From Actinacidiphila acididurans (GTDB lineage Bacteria; Actinomycetota; Actinomycetes; Streptomycetales; Streptomycetaceae): a DNA stretch of 64,000 nucleotides. Shown here one piece after another: positions 32,747 to 44,691 of this stretch. The translations under genes and the position numbers were made by a program. The number at the start of each line of letters is the position of its first letter. The stretch's first letter is position 1. The stretch lies in contig NZ_JADKYB010000013.1 of the NCBI RefSeq assembly GCF_016918855.1, positions 124,001-188,000 of the forward strand, given 5' to 3'. The notes under the pieces are model-generated. The model did not search any database. It was not told where the DNA came from and saw only the letters and a list, made by a program, of their open reading frames with translations.

Positions 32747-33679
32747 ATGGCCGAGCAGGCGCAATCCGAGGACGACGACGCGCTGTTCGTGCTGACCGCG
32801 GCGATGCTGACGCCGGGCCGGTTCCCGGGGGTGCTGGGCGACGACTACCCGGCGGCCTGCGCGCGGCTGGGCCTGGAACCGCTCGGGTCCGGCTACGGCC
32901 TGATGTTCGGGCAGGACGGCACCGGCGCCCGGTGGACGGTGGCCACCACGGACGCCGTGATGGTCGCCTGCGCGCTCGCCGCCTGGGACTGCGGCCTGGA
33001 GTACGACCTGGCGCCCGGCGAGGAGACGACGGCCGCTTCGCTGCCCGGCTGGCCGCTGCCGGTCGCCGTCGCCGTACCGGGCATCCCCGAGCCGCACGAC
33101 CCCGACGAGGAGTCCGCCGGCCGGCCCCCGCTCGCCCCGCCGGACACCACCGTCTGGGGACCGCCGCAGCGACGCCTGGGCGCGGACGAGATCGCCGTCA
33201 ACTGGTGGGCCTGGCGTGACCAGTTCACCGCACCGGAGGAGGCCGCGCCGCCCGCCGAAGCCGTACCCCAGGGAGCGCAGGAGAACGACGGCCCCACCGC
33301 AGAAGCTGCCGGAAACGGCGACCACCAGGACTCCGCCGAGGAAGCTGCCGGCAACGACGACCACGCCGCCCGGCAGGCCGCCGATGAGAAGGCCCCCGCC
33401 ATCTCCCACCCCGGCGTGCGCCAGGTCCTGGCCGCCGCCGAGGAGTACGTGCGCAATCCGCCGCCGCCCGGCCGGGTCAGGACCGCGTACGGCGCGGTGC
33501 GGGCGGACGGGCCGGGGTGGAGCCTGGTGGGCCGGACCGACGACATGGCGTTCGTGCTGATGGACGACGCGCCGGGCGAGGTGCTGCCGGTGGGCCGGGG
33601 GCCGGCCCTGCCGCCGCTGCTGGGCGCGCTCGAAGAACTGGCGGCGCGGTGGGAGCAGGCGGCCGTCAGCCCCGTCTGA
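32747..33679 (+). CDS. Hypothetical actinobacterial protein with acidic low-complexity middle
   Basis: The 310-residue protein follows GAGGGAGG. Two ordered regions (residues about 5-175 and 220-305) flank an Ala/Glu/Asp-rich linker with a repeated EAAGN-D-H element (AEAAGNGDHQDSAEEAAGNDDH). The N-terminal part shows TAAMLTPGRFPGVLGDDYPAACARLGL, the C-terminal part GWSLVGRTDDMAFVLMDDAP. I do not recognise the family. No signal or membrane segment is seen. It overlaps the convergent oxidoreductase gene by 14 bp. Confidence 0.7.
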   Translation: MAEQAQSEDDDALFVLTAAMLTPGRFPGVLGDDYPAACARLGLEPLGSGYGLMFGQDGTGARWTVATTDAVMVACALAAWDCGLEYDLAPGEETTAASLPGWPLPVAVAVPGIPEPHDPDEESAGRPPLAPPDTTVWGPPQRRLGADEIAVNWWAWRDQFTAPEEAAPPAEAVPQGAQENDGPTAEAAGNGDHQDSAEEAAGNDDHAARQAADEKAPAISHPGVRQVLAAAEEYVRNPPPPGRVRTAYGAVRADGPGWSLVGRTDDMAFVLMDDAPGEVLPVGRGPALPPLLGALEELAARWEQAAVSPV

Positions 33680-35051
33680 TGTCGGCCGCCACCGCGTCGG
33701 ACGCCTTGCGGGCGGCGACCAGCACCGGGTCCCACACCGGTGAGAAGGGCGGCGCGTAGCCGAGGTCAAGGCCGGTCATCTCGTCCACGGTCATGCCCGC
33801 GGTGAGCGCCACCGCCCCGATGTCGACGCGCTTGGCCGCGCTGTCGCGGCCGACGATCTGCAGGCCGAGCAGGCGCCCGGTGCCGCGTTCGGCCAGCATC
33901 TTGACGGTCATCAGGGCGGCGTCCGGGTAGTAGCCGGCCCGGCTGGTGGACTCCACGACGGCGGTCACGTATTGCAGGCCCGCCGCCCGGGCCTGAGACT
34001 CCTTGAGTCCGGTACGGGCGATCTCGACGTCGCACACCTTGCTGACGGCGGTGCCCACGACGCCGGGGAAGGTGGCGTAGCCGCCGCCGATGTTGATGCC
34101 GATGACACGGCCCTGCTTGTTGGCGTGGGTGCCGAGCGCGATGTGCTGGAAGGCGCCGGAGACCAGGTTGAGGACTTCCACGCAGTCGCCGCCGGCCCAG
34201 ATCCCCTCGGCGCCGTGGACCCGCATCGCGCGGTCGGTCAGCAGGCCGCCGTGCTCGCCGAGCGGCAGGCCCGCGGCGGCGGCGAGGTCGGTGCCGGGGC
34301 GCACCCCGAGGCCCAGCACGACCAGGTCGGCCGGGAAGGTCGCCTCGTCGGTGGCGACCGCGCTCGCCCGGCCGTCGGCGCCGACCAGCACCTCGCGCAC
34401 GGCGGCGCCGGAGACGACCTTCACGCCGAGCCCTTCCATGGCCTGCCGCACCAGGCTGCCCATGTCCGGGTCGAGGGTGTTCATCGGCTGGTCGTTCCGG
34501 TCGACCATGGTCACCTCGAGGCCGTGCCGGAGCATCGCCTCGGCCATCTCCACCCCGATGTAGCCGCCGCCGACCACCACCGCGCGGCGAACTCCGGCCC
34601 GGTCCAGGCCGCGCAGCACCGCCTCCCCGTCGTCCAGGGTCTGCACCCCGTAGACCCCGGGGGCGTCGATGCCGGGGATCGGCGGCCGCAGCGGCACCGC
34701 GCCCGTGGCGATCACCAGATGGTCGTACGAGGTCCACGTCTCCCGTCCGTCGGGGTCCCGGGCCAGCACCCGCCCCCGCGCCGGGTCCACCTCGGTCACC
34801 TCGGTGCCCAGCCGCAGGTCGATGCCGCGGGCCCGGTGCTCCTCGGGGGTCCGGGCGATGAGTTCGTCCGGCCCGTCGGTGTCGCCCCCGATCCAGTACG
34901 GGATGCCGCAGGCGGAGTACGAGGTGTGGCGGCCGCGTTCGAAGGCGACGATCTCCAGGTCGTCCGCTCCCCTGCGGCGCCGGGCCTGCGAGGCGGCCGA
35001 CATGCCCGCCGCGTCGCCCCCGATGACCACCAGCCGTTCTGCCATCCCCAT
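33666..35051 (-). CDS. CoA-disulfide-reductase/NADH-oxidase-like flavoprotein
   Basis: The 461-residue protein has the FAD motif VIGGDAAGMSAASQ, the single redox cysteine C48 in SYSACGIPYWIGG, the NAD(P) motif AVVVGGGYIGVEMAEAM and the C-terminal FAD motif GIWAGGDCVEV. This single-cysteine layout (not a CxxxxC disulfide) is that of CoA-disulfide reductases and NADH oxidases. It lacks a rhodanese domain. AAAGGGG precedes the ATG. Likely roles are thiol or peroxide homeostasis; the exact substrate is not determined. Confidence 0.85.
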   Translation of the reverse strand: MGMAERLVVIGGDAAGMSAASQARRRRGADDLEIVAFERGRHTSYSACGIPYWIGGDTDGPDELIARTPEEHRARGIDLRLGTEVTEVDPARGRVLARDPDGRETWTSYDHLVIATGAVPLRPPIPGIDAPGVYGVQTLDDGEAVLRGLDRAGVRRAVVVGGGYIGVEMAEAMLRHGLEVTMVDRNDQPMNTLDPDMGSLVRQAMEGLGVKVVSGAAVREVLVGADGRASAVATDEATFPADLVVLGLGVRPGTDLAAAAGLPLGEHGGLLTDRAMRVHGAEGIWAGGDCVEVLNLVSGAFQHIALGTHANKQGRVIGINIGGGYATFPGVVGTAVSKVCDVEIARTGLKESQARAAGLQYVTAVVESTSRAGYYPDAALMTVKMLAERGTGRLLGLQIVGRDSAAKRVDIGAVALTAGMTVDEMTGLDLGYAPPFSPVWDPVLVAARKASDAVAADIRRG

Positions 35052-35155
35052 GTGCCCCTTTCCGGGCGGACAAGCCTGCGGCCCCCATGGACGTACGGGC
35101 CCCGGACGACCCTATGCGCGCGCGGACGCGGGCGCCCGCAAAAGCCGGGGAGGCG

Positions 35156-35734
35156 TCAGGCGGCGGCCAGCCGGCTTCTCGCCTCCATGAGGGCGAAGCC
35201 CAGCAGATTCAGCCCGCGCCACCTGGCGGGGTCGGCGGCGCGCGGGTCGTCCGCGGCGAGCCCGATGCCCCAGACCCGGTCCACCGGGCTGGCCTCGACC
35301 AGGACGCGTTCGCCCGTGCCGAGCAGGAAGTCCCGCAGGTCGGGGTCCTGGCCGAACTTGTGCACATTGCCGCGGACGACCAGGTCGAAGCGGGCTGCCG
35401 CCCAGGCCGCCTCGTCGAAGCCGCGCACCAGGCGCCCGGCGGTCTTGGCCTGGTCCGGGTGGCCGGCCACGAGCACCTGCCGCTCGGCCTCGGCGTCGCC
35501 GAACAGGCGGGCCTTGCCGGCCATCATCCAGTGCTCGGCGGTGGCGTAGCGCACCCCGTCCGCGGTGAACGGGGCCGGCCACCACTGGCTGAGGCAGCCC
35601 GGGCCGGGACGGCCGTCGCGCCGCGGGTGGTGGCCCCAGAAATGGAGGTACTTCACGCGGGTGCCGTCGGCGGCACCCGCGATCAGTTCGGCCACGGAGC
35701 GGGCGTCGTACGGCGCCGGGCTGCCTCGGAGCAC
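35156..35734 (-). CDS. NADAR family protein (YbiA-like N-glycosidase)
   Basis: The 192-residue protein (GTG start) matches the NADAR/YbiA family: HFWGHHPRRDG...LSQWWPAPFTADGVRYATAEHWMMAGKARLFGD, VRGNVHKFGQDPDLRDFLLGTGERVLVEASPVDRVWGIGLA and GLNLLGFALMEAR. Family members hydrolyse the N-glycosidic bond of riboflavin intermediates or release ADP-ribose from modified guanine. It starts 6 nt after the MOSC gene stop, so both are in one transcript. Confidence 0.9.
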   Translation of the reverse strand: MLRGSPAPYDARSVAELIAGAADGTRVKYLHFWGHHPRRDGRPGPGCLSQWWPAPFTADGVRYATAEHWMMAGKARLFGDAEAERQVLVAGHPDQAKTAGRLVRGFDEAAWAAARFDLVVRGNVHKFGQDPDLRDFLLGTGERVLVEASPVDRVWGIGLAADDPRAADPARWRGLNLLGFALMEARSRLAAA

Positions 35735-35740
35735 GGGGAC

Positions 35741-36286
35741 TCAGACCCTTTCGAGCGGGCGGTGCGGCGCGGCCGGCAGCCGGACCTCGATGGCGTCGCC
35801 GGCGCGTACGTCGCCGCTTTCGAGGACGACACCCATGACGCCGGCCTTGCGGACGATGTCCCCGGCCTCGTCCCGTCCGACGACCTGCTTGAGCAGGCCG
35901 GTGCGGAAGGCGTCGATCTGCAGGCAGGGGTTGCGCAGGCCGGTGATCTCCACGACCGCGTCGGCGCCGAGCCGCAGCACGGTGCCGACCGGCAGTGCGA
36001 GCAGGTCCAGGCCGCGGGTGGTGATGTTCTCCCCGAGGTTGCCGGGGGCGACCTCGTATCCCGCCCTGCGCAGGTCGGCGAAGAGTTCGGCCTGGATGAG
36101 GTGGACCTGGCGCAGATTGGGCTGCGTCGGGTCCTGCGCGACCCGGGACCGGTGCTGGACGGTGACGCCGAGGTGTGCGTCGCCCTCGACGCCGAGGCCG
36201 GCGAGCAGCCTGACGACGTCCTGGTTGACCTTGCTGAACCGGTGCAGGGTGTCGCGGCTCACCGCGACGACCGTACCGTCGTTCAT
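35741..36286 (-). CDS. MOSC domain protein
   Basis: The 181-residue protein has the MOSC fold motifs GLGVEGDAHLG near residue 31, PGNLGENITTRGLDLLALPVGT and EITGLRNPCLQID with the conserved cysteine near residue 120. MOSC domains carry sulfur or bind molybdenum-pterin cofactor. The partner is unknown. It is the first gene of the MOSC-NADAR pair. Confidence 0.88.
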   Translation of the reverse strand: MNDGTVVAVSRDTLHRFSKVNQDVVRLLAGLGVEGDAHLGVTVQHRSRVAQDPTQPNLRQVHLIQAELFADLRRAGYEVAPGNLGENITTRGLDLLALPVGTVLRLGADAVVEITGLRNPCLQIDAFRTGLLKQVVGRDEAGDIVRKAGVMGVVLESGDVRAGDAIEVRLPAAPHRPLERV

Positions 36287-36353
36287 GACGTGGGTAGTCC
36301 CCTCGCTCGGTTGCCCCTGACCGCACCGGCACCCTAGCGGGGGTGGTCCCGCT

Positions 36354-36536
36354 TCAGCGACCGATTTGCTTCCGGCCCGCCCGGCGCAAGCGGCGGCGCT
36401 GCGAGGGGTCGAGGGCCAGGTAGGCCGCCGCCGGAATGCCGATGATGATCAGGAATGACGCCCACCAGGGGATCCAGGCGAGCAGGATCAGGCCCACCAC
36501 CACGCCCCCGATGACCAGCTTCGTACGGTTCGACAT
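36354..36536 (-). CDS. Small two-helix membrane protein
   Basis: The 60-residue protein starts MSNRTKLVIGGVVVGLILLA, has a hydrophobic core including IPWWASFLIIIGIPAAAYLAL, and a very basic end QRRRLRRAGRKQIGR. GGAGG and GGGGAG precede the ATG. It is probably real, with positive-inside topology at the C-terminus. The function is unknown. Confidence 0.68.
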   Translation of the reverse strand: MSNRTKLVIGGVVVGLILLAWIPWWASFLIIIGIPAAAYLALDPSQRRRLRRAGRKQIGR

Positions 36537-36679
36537 CTCCCCGCCTCCGTTCACGACGACCCGCGCCGCGTCCTGGCTTTTACCTACCCATTGCAACGCG
36601 TTGCGGACCGCAGCGGTTCCCTCCATTGTGCCGCCCGCCGCCCTGTCGCACAGAACGGCGGACGGCACCCGGGGGGCTG

Positions 36680-39079
<2,400 letters not shown>

Positions 39080-39200
39080 GATGCTGAACCCGCTTCCTTC
39101 GCTGGACTCCTGGACGCATTATCCAGGTGCCGGGCCCGGGCTCCGGCGCGGCAGGGCGCAGGGGTCGCCCGTACGCGTGCCCGGCAGCAGATGCGTCCGG

Positions 39201-39707
39201 TCAGAGCAGCTTCTTCTCGAACCAGTGCCCGGCGTAGACGCTGTCGTTGTACGGCGCGATCTCCGCGAAGCCGTGCTTGATGTACAGGGCGCGGGCCTCG
39301 ACCAGGTCGGTGCGGGTGTCCAGGCGGATGGCGGCGGCGCCGAAGGTGTCGCGGGCGACGCCTTCGGCGGCGGTGACCAGCACGTCGGCGCCGCCCTGGC
39401 GGCGGGCCTCGGGCACCACGAACATCCGGGTCAGCTCGACGGTGGCCGCGTCCAGGACGCGCAGGCCCACACAGCCCGACGGCAGCCCGTCGCGGCGGGC
39501 CACCAGGAACTCGCCGGTGGGCCGGGTCAGGTCGTGGCTGGGCTCCAGGGCCAGGACCTCGTCGATCTCCCGGTCGTCGGTCGGGCGGCCGTAGTAGCGG
39601 ACGATCAGCTCGGTGACATAGCGGCGCAGCAGCAGCTCCGACTCGGGGGCGGAGACCGGGTGCGGCTCGGCGGTCCAGGCGGCGCGGCGCAGTTCGTGGG
39701 TCGTCAC
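39201..39707 (-). CDS. GNAT family N-acetyltransferase
   Basis: The 168-residue protein (GTG start) shows the GNAT core: FLVARRDGLPSGCVGLRVLDAATVELTRMFVVPEARRQGGADVLVTAAEGVARDTFGAAAIRLDT and ALYIKHGFAEIAPYND. The acetyl-CoA loop is RRQGGA. The acceptor is unknown. It lies 121 bp downstream of tex on the same strand and may be read separately. Confidence 0.87.
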   Translation of the reverse strand: MTTHELRRAAWTAEPHPVSAPESELLLRRYVTELIVRYYGRPTDDREIDEVLALEPSHDLTRPTGEFLVARRDGLPSGCVGLRVLDAATVELTRMFVVPEARRQGGADVLVTAAEGVARDTFGAAAIRLDTRTDLVEARALYIKHGFAEIAPYNDSVYAGHWFEKKLL

Positions 39708-39942
39708 GGGCCCATCCTGGCAGCGCCCCGGTGACGGCTTCCCCCGATTTTCGGCGCCCGCCGCCCGGCGTCAGGCGGGCATCAGCCGCACGTCAGCCGC
39801 AGGCACCTCACCCGGACCGCGCCGTCCGGGGCGCCTCTTGCGGGGCGTCCCAGTCCGGGCGCGCTTTCCGTCACCATTGCGGCCAGGACCCCCGCCACGA
39901 TCCCCGGCACCATTGCCGCTACTTCTCCCGCCACCGTTCCCG

Positions 39943-41406
39943 TCACAGATGCGCCGGTTTCGCGGACCCGTACAGCCAGGTAGCGAAGAGCGGGCGCAGG
40001 TCGTGCGGGGTCAGCCGCTGGGCGAAGGCGGTGAATTCGGCGGTGGTCGCGTTGCCGCCCGCGTGGGCGGCCGGCCAGGTGCGCAGCAGGGTGAGGAAGG
40101 CCCGGTCGCCCATGGTGCGGCGCAGTTCGTAGAGCACCAGGGCGCCGCGCGAGTAGACGGGCGGGGCGAAGAGCTGGGCGGCCGTGGGCGGGGCGGCGGG
40201 CGGGAAGGCCCAGTCGGAGGTGCCGGCCAGGGCAGCGGCGGCGTTGGCCGCCACAGTGGTGCCGCCTTCGTGCTCCTGCCAGAGCCATTCGGCATAGGTG
40301 GCGAAGCCCTCGTTGAGCCAGATGTCGCTCCAGGACGCCGGGGTGGCCCAGTCGCCGAACCACTGGTGGGACAGCTCGTGCACCAGGGTGTCCAGGCGTA
40401 CGGCGGGCGCACCGGCGTCGCCCGGGAAGGCCGGCCGGTTCTGGGTCTCCAGCGCGTAGCCGCCGACGCCCTTGGGCAGGTGGTCCACGATCGCGCCGGA
40501 GGAGGCGAAGGGGTACCGGCCGAACAGGCCGCTCTCCCAGTCCAGGACCTCCGGCAGGCGGCGCAGCGCGTCGGCGGTCTGCGGGTCGTCCGAGCGCGGG
40601 TCCACCGCGATGTACAGCGGCAGGCCGCTGGGGGTGCTGGTCCGGGTGACGGTGTAGTGCCCGATGCCCAGGGTGGCCAGATACGTGGCCATGGGCGCGG
40701 TGGTGCGCCAGTGGTACGCGGTGCGGCCGCCGCGGGTGGCGGTGCCGGCCAGTTCGCCGTTGGACACCGCGGTCAGCCCGGCGGGCACCGACACGGTGAG
40801 GTCGTAGGCGGCCTTGTCCGAGGGGTGGTCGTTGCAGGGGAACCAGGCCATGGCGCCGACGGGTTCGCCGAGGGCGAGGGCGCCGTCGTCGGTGCGGAAC
40901 CAGCCCTCGTGCGAGCCGTCGGGGTCGGTGAGGAGCTGCGGGACGCCCGCGTAGCCGACGGTGGTCTCGAAGCGGGCGCCGCGGGCGAGCGGCCGGTCGG
41001 GCCGGACCGTGAGCTCCGTGCCGTCCCTGCGGAAGGTGGCGGGCCGCCCGTCCACCCGCACCGAGCCGACGGTCAGCCCGGACAGGTCCAGGTCGAAGGC
41101 GCTCATCGCCTCGGTGGCCGTAGCGGTGAGTACGGCGGTGCCGGTCAGCCGCCCGCCGGTCGGGTCGTAGGACAGGTCCAGGCCGTAGTGCGTGACGTCG
41201 TAGCCGCCGTTGCCGGCTCCGGGCAGCAGCCGGTCGCCGAGGCCGGGGGCGGCCGCGGGGGCGCCCGAGGCGACCGCCCCGCCGCCGGTACAGGCCACGC
41301 AGCACGTGAGCAGCAGCGCGGTCAGGCCGGCCCGGGAGGCGGCCGGCGAGCGGCCCCGGGCCCGGCCCCGCGGCGGCGGAAGCGGGCGGTCACGGCGAAG
41401 GCGCAC
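39943..41406 (-). CDS. Secreted M1 family metallopeptidase
   Basis: The 487-residue protein has an Arg-rich N-terminus and a hydrophobic signal ending LLLTCCVACTGGG (about residues 31-43), possibly a lipoprotein signal, although the lipobox is imperfect. The zinc motif HELSHQW (H343, E344, H347) is followed 18 residues later by the third ligand in NEGFATY (E366), as in M1 aminopeptidases. A GYALETQ segment replaces the usual GAMEN exopeptidase motif. The protein lacks the large C-terminal domain of classical PepN, like other short streptomycete M1 enzymes. It starts with GTG and is divergent from the MerR gene. Confidence 0.88.
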   Translation of the reverse strand: MRLRRDRPLPPPRGRARGRSPAASRAGLTALLLTCCVACTGGGAVASGAPAAAPGLGDRLLPGAGNGGYDVTHYGLDLSYDPTGGRLTGTAVLTATATEAMSAFDLDLSGLTVGSVRVDGRPATFRRDGTELTVRPDRPLARGARFETTVGYAGVPQLLTDPDGSHEGWFRTDDGALALGEPVGAMAWFPCNDHPSDKAAYDLTVSVPAGLTAVSNGELAGTATRGGRTAYHWRTTAPMATYLATLGIGHYTVTRTSTPSGLPLYIAVDPRSDDPQTADALRRLPEVLDWESGLFGRYPFASSGAIVDHLPKGVGGYALETQNRPAFPGDAGAPAVRLDTLVHELSHQWFGDWATPASWSDIWLNEGFATYAEWLWQEHEGGTTVAANAAAALAGTSDWAFPPAAPPTAAQLFAPPVYSRGALVLYELRRTMGDRAFLTLLRTWPAAHAGGNATTAEFTAFAQRLTPHDLRPLFATWLYGSAKPAHL

Positions 41407-41450
41407 CAGGTCAGCGTACGGGCCGTCGGCCGGGATGCCGCCGCGGGACT

Positions 41451-41487
41451 TTCACAGTGCTGGTGGCACAGCGATACTGTTGCGGTG
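41451..41487 (+). promoter_or_regulatory. Promoter of the MerR-like gene
   Basis: TTCACA (41451-41456) and GATACT (41473-41478) are 16 bp apart, and the GTG start lies 6 nt after the -10, so the transcript is probably leaderless. GTGC/GCAC arms sit between the two hexamers, a possible weak operator. Confidence 0.5.
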
Positions 41488-42330
41488 CCCCAGACCGGTC
41501 TCACCATCGACGAGCTGGCCGCCCGCGCCGGGGTGACGGTGCGCACCGTCCGCTTCTACAGCGCCCGCGGCCTGCTTCCGCCGCCCGCCATCGGACCGCG
41601 CCGGATCGGGCGGTACGGCCCCGAGCACCAGTCGCGGCTGGCGCTGATCGGGGAACTCCAGCACCAGGGGCTGACGCTGGCGGCCATCGAGCGGTACTTC
41701 CAGCAGCTCCCGCCGGACATCAGCGCGCACGACCTGGCGATCCACCGGGCCCTGGTGTCGTCCTGGCTGCCGGAGGGCATGGCCGGGATCGACCGGGAGA
41801 AGCTGGAGCACCGGGTCGGCCGGCCGCTGACCGAGGCCGACCTCGACCGGCTGGAAGCGATGAACGTGCTGGAGCGCACCGGCGACCCGGACGCCTTCCG
41901 GGTGGACCCGGGCACCTTGCACCTGGGCGTGCGGCTGCTGGACATGCCGATCCCGGTCGAGGCGCTGGTCGAGGCCCGCGAGGCGATGATGGCGCACGCC
42001 CGCGCGGCGGCCCGCGAGATCAGCCGGATCTTCCTGGCCGAGGTGTGGCGGCCGGACCGCCCCTCGCAGATGCGGTCGCTGTCCGCGCAGATGCAGCCCC
42101 TGGTGGTCCAGGCGCTGGTGACCACCTTCCAGCGGGCACTGCGCGAGGAGGTGCGGGCCTGGCCGGCAGCCGGACCGGACACGCACCCCGGCGACGCGAG
42201 GGGTCCGCGATCCGACGACTCGGACGATGTGAGAGGTCCGCGTCCGGGCGACACGAAGAACGACGCCAGGGGTTCGCACGCCGCGAAGGACGACGCAATG
42301 GGCTCGGGCGACGCAGCGGGTCTCGCGTAA
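41485..42330 (+). CDS. MerR family transcriptional regulator with repetitive acidic tail
   Basis: The 281-residue protein begins with a MerR HTH (LTIDELAARAGVTVRTVRFYSARGLLPPPAIGPRRIGRYG), then coiled-coil and effector-binding helices. The last 50 residues are made of roughly 11-residue units (DARGPRSDDSD, DVRGPRPGDTKN, DARGSHAAKD, DAMGSGDAAG), a low-complexity repeat unlike the rest. GTG 41485 was chosen from HTH position and promoter spacing. The regulated genes are unknown; its own gene and the divergent peptidase are candidates. Confidence 0.85.
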   Translation: MPQTGLTIDELAARAGVTVRTVRFYSARGLLPPPAIGPRRIGRYGPEHQSRLALIGELQHQGLTLAAIERYFQQLPPDISAHDLAIHRALVSSWLPEGMAGIDREKLEHRVGRPLTEADLDRLEAMNVLERTGDPDAFRVDPGTLHLGVRLLDMPIPVEALVEAREAMMAHARAAAREISRIFLAEVWRPDRPSQMRSLSAQMQPLVVQALVTTFQRALREEVRAWPAAGPDTHPGDARGPRSDDSDDVRGPRPGDTKNDARGSHAAKDDAMGSGDAAGLA

Positions 42331-42467
42331 CTCCCGCCCCCGGGACGCCGCGGACGGACCGGGCCCGTACCCGAAGATTCCGGGCCGGCCCGGTCCGTAC
42401 CCGCACCCATAGCGACGGGTTCCGCGGCGCCCCGCCCCTGCCGGACGGGCCCGGCATACAGGCGGCC

Positions 42468-44633
42468 TCAGTCCGCGAACCGCTCCCCCTTCTCCGCCTT
42501 CTCCACCAGCAGCGCCGGCGGCTCGAACCGCTCCCCGTAGGCGGCGGCCAGTTCGCGGGCCCGGGCGGTGAACCCGGCCGGGCCGCCCTCGTAGCCGTTG
42601 ATGTACTGGAGCACGCCGCCGGTCCAGGCCGGGAAGCCGATGCCGAGCAGGGAGCCGATGTTGGCGTCGGCGACCGAGGCGATGACGCCCTCCTCCAGCA
42701 GGCGCACCGAGTCCAGGGCCTCCGCGAAGAGCATGCGCTCCTGCATGTCGCGGAAGGGGAGTTCGGCGCCGGACCGCTGGAAGTGCTCGGCCAGGCCCGG
42801 CCACAGCCCGGTGCGGCGGCCGTCCTGGTAGTCGTAGAAGCCGGCGCCGCCGCTGCGGCCGGGGCGGCCGAACTCGTCGACCATGCGGTCGACGACCTCG
42901 TCGGCCGGGTGCGGCCGCCAGACGCCGCCGGACGCCTCGACGGCCTCGCGCGCCTCCCGGCGGATCTTCCGCGGCAGGGTCAGGGTGAGCTCGTCCAGCA
43001 GGGACAGCACCTTGGCGGGGTAGCCGGCCTGGGCGGCTGCCTGCTCGACGGAGGCGGCCGGCAGGCCCTCGCCGATCATGGCGACGCCCTCGTTGATGAA
43101 GTGGCCGATCACCCGTGAGGTGAAGAAGCCGCGCGAGTCGTTGACCACGATCGGGGTCTTGCGGATCTGCCGGACCAGGTCGAAGGCGCGGGCCAGCGCC
43201 TCGTCGCCGGTGCGCTCGCCACGGATGATCTCCACCAGCGGCATCTTGTCCACCGGCGAGAAGAAGTGCAGGCCGACGAAGTCCTGGCCGCGCTGGACGC
43301 CCTCGGCGAGCAGCGAGATGGGCAGGGTGGAGGTGTTGGAGCACAGCAGCGCGTCGGGCGCCACGATGCCCTCGATCTCCTGGAACACCTTGTGCTTGAG
43401 CGCCGCGTCCTCGAACACCGCCTCGATGACGGCGTCGCAGCCGGCCAGGTCCGCGGGGTCGGCGGTGGGGGTGATCCGGGCCAGCAGCGCGTCCCGCTTC
43501 CCGGCGGTGGTCCGGCCCTTGGCCAGTGCCTTGTCGAGCAGACCGGCGGAGTACGCCTTGCCGCGCTCGGCGGCAGCCAGGGACACGTCCTTGAGGACGA
43601 CGTCGATGCCGGCCCGCGCGCAGGAGTAGGCGATGCCGGCGCCCATCATGCCCGCGCCGAGCACGGCGACCCGCCGCACCTGGCGGGTGGGCACCCCGCC
43701 CGGGCGGCGGGCGCCGGAGTTGACGGCCTGCATGTCGAAGAAGAACGCCTGGATCATGTTCTTCGAGACCGGGCCGCAGACGAGTTCGGTGAAGTAGCGG
43801 GCCTCGACCACGGTCGCGGTGTCGATGTCGACCTGGGACCCCTCGACGGCCGCGGCGAGGATGTTGCGCGGCGCGGGGAACGGGGCGCCGGCCAGCTGCT
43901 TGCTCAGGTTGGCCGGGAAGGCGGGCAGGTTGGCGGCGAAGGACGGGCTCTTGGGGGTGCCGCCGGGGATCTTGTAGCCGGGCACGTCCCAGGGCTGCCG
44001 GGCCTCGGGGTTGGCCTCGATGAAGGCGCGGGCCGCGGCCAGCATGGCGTCGCGGTCGGCGGCCACCTCGTGGATCAGCCCGGCCTCCAGGGCGCGCGCC
44101 GGGTCGTAACTCCGGCCCTGGAGCAGCACTTTGAGCAGCGCGTCGGCGATGCCGAGCAGCCGTACGGTACGGACCACGCCTCCGCCGCCGGGCAGCAGGC
44201 CGAGGGTGACCTCGGGCAGGCCGATCTTGCTGCCGGGCGCGTCCAGGGCGACGCGGTGGTGGCAGGCCAGGGCGATCTCGTAACCGCCGCCCAGCGCCGC
44301 GCCGTTGATGGCGGCGACGACCGGCCGGCCGAGCGTCTCCAGGCGGCGCAGCCGGCGCTTGAGCCGCATGGAGCGGGCGAAGACCTGCTCGGCGTCGGCG
44401 GGGGTGGCGCGGATGAGGTCGCGCAGGTCGCCGCCGGCGAAGAAGGTCTTCTTCGCGGAGGTGACGATGACGCCGCGCACCGTGTCGAGTTCGGCTTCGA
44501 GGCGGTCCATGGTGGCGTCGAAGGAGTCGGCGAACGCGGCGTTCATGGTGTTGGCCGACTGCTCGGGGTCGTCCAGGACGAGCGTGACGATGCCGTCGGC
44601 GTCCTGCTCCCAGCGGATGGTGGACTGGCTCAT
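42468..44633 (-). CDS. fadB: Fatty-acid oxidation multifunctional protein (enoyl-CoA hydratase / 3-hydroxyacyl-CoA dehydrogenase)
   Basis: The 721-residue protein has an N-terminal crotonase domain (about 1-200: GVIVTSAKKTFFAGGDLRDL, AAINGAALGGGYEIALACHH, GSKIGLPEVTLGLLPGGGG) and a hydroxyacyl-CoA dehydrogenase domain with NAD motif VLGAGMMGAGIAYSCARAG near residue 325 and LHFFSPVDKMPLVEIIRG. It hydrates trans-enoyl-CoA and oxidises the 3-hydroxyacyl-CoA in beta-oxidation. It is downstream of thiolase in the same operon, across a 178-bp gap filled by a 13-bp tandem repeat. The choice between the symbols fadB and fadJ is not critical. Confidence 0.93.
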   Translation of the reverse strand: MSQSTIRWEQDADGIVTLVLDDPEQSANTMNAAFADSFDATMDRLEAELDTVRGVIVTSAKKTFFAGGDLRDLIRATPADAEQVFARSMRLKRRLRRLETLGRPVVAAINGAALGGGYEIALACHHRVALDAPGSKIGLPEVTLGLLPGGGGVVRTVRLLGIADALLKVLLQGRSYDPARALEAGLIHEVAADRDAMLAAARAFIEANPEARQPWDVPGYKIPGGTPKSPSFAANLPAFPANLSKQLAGAPFPAPRNILAAAVEGSQVDIDTATVVEARYFTELVCGPVSKNMIQAFFFDMQAVNSGARRPGGVPTRQVRRVAVLGAGMMGAGIAYSCARAGIDVVLKDVSLAAAERGKAYSAGLLDKALAKGRTTAGKRDALLARITPTADPADLAGCDAVIEAVFEDAALKHKVFQEIEGIVAPDALLCSNTSTLPISLLAEGVQRGQDFVGLHFFSPVDKMPLVEIIRGERTGDEALARAFDLVRQIRKTPIVVNDSRGFFTSRVIGHFINEGVAMIGEGLPAASVEQAAAQAGYPAKVLSLLDELTLTLPRKIRREAREAVEASGGVWRPHPADEVVDRMVDEFGRPGRSGGAGFYDYQDGRRTGLWPGLAEHFQRSGAELPFRDMQERMLFAEALDSVRLLEEGVIASVADANIGSLLGIGFPAWTGGVLQYINGYEGGPAGFTARARELAAAYGERFEPPALLVEKAEKGERFAD

Positions 44634-44691
44634 GGTGTTCGGGGCTCCGTCGGGTCCGGTGAGCGGGAGGTGGGGGGCCGGCGCTGCGGAA

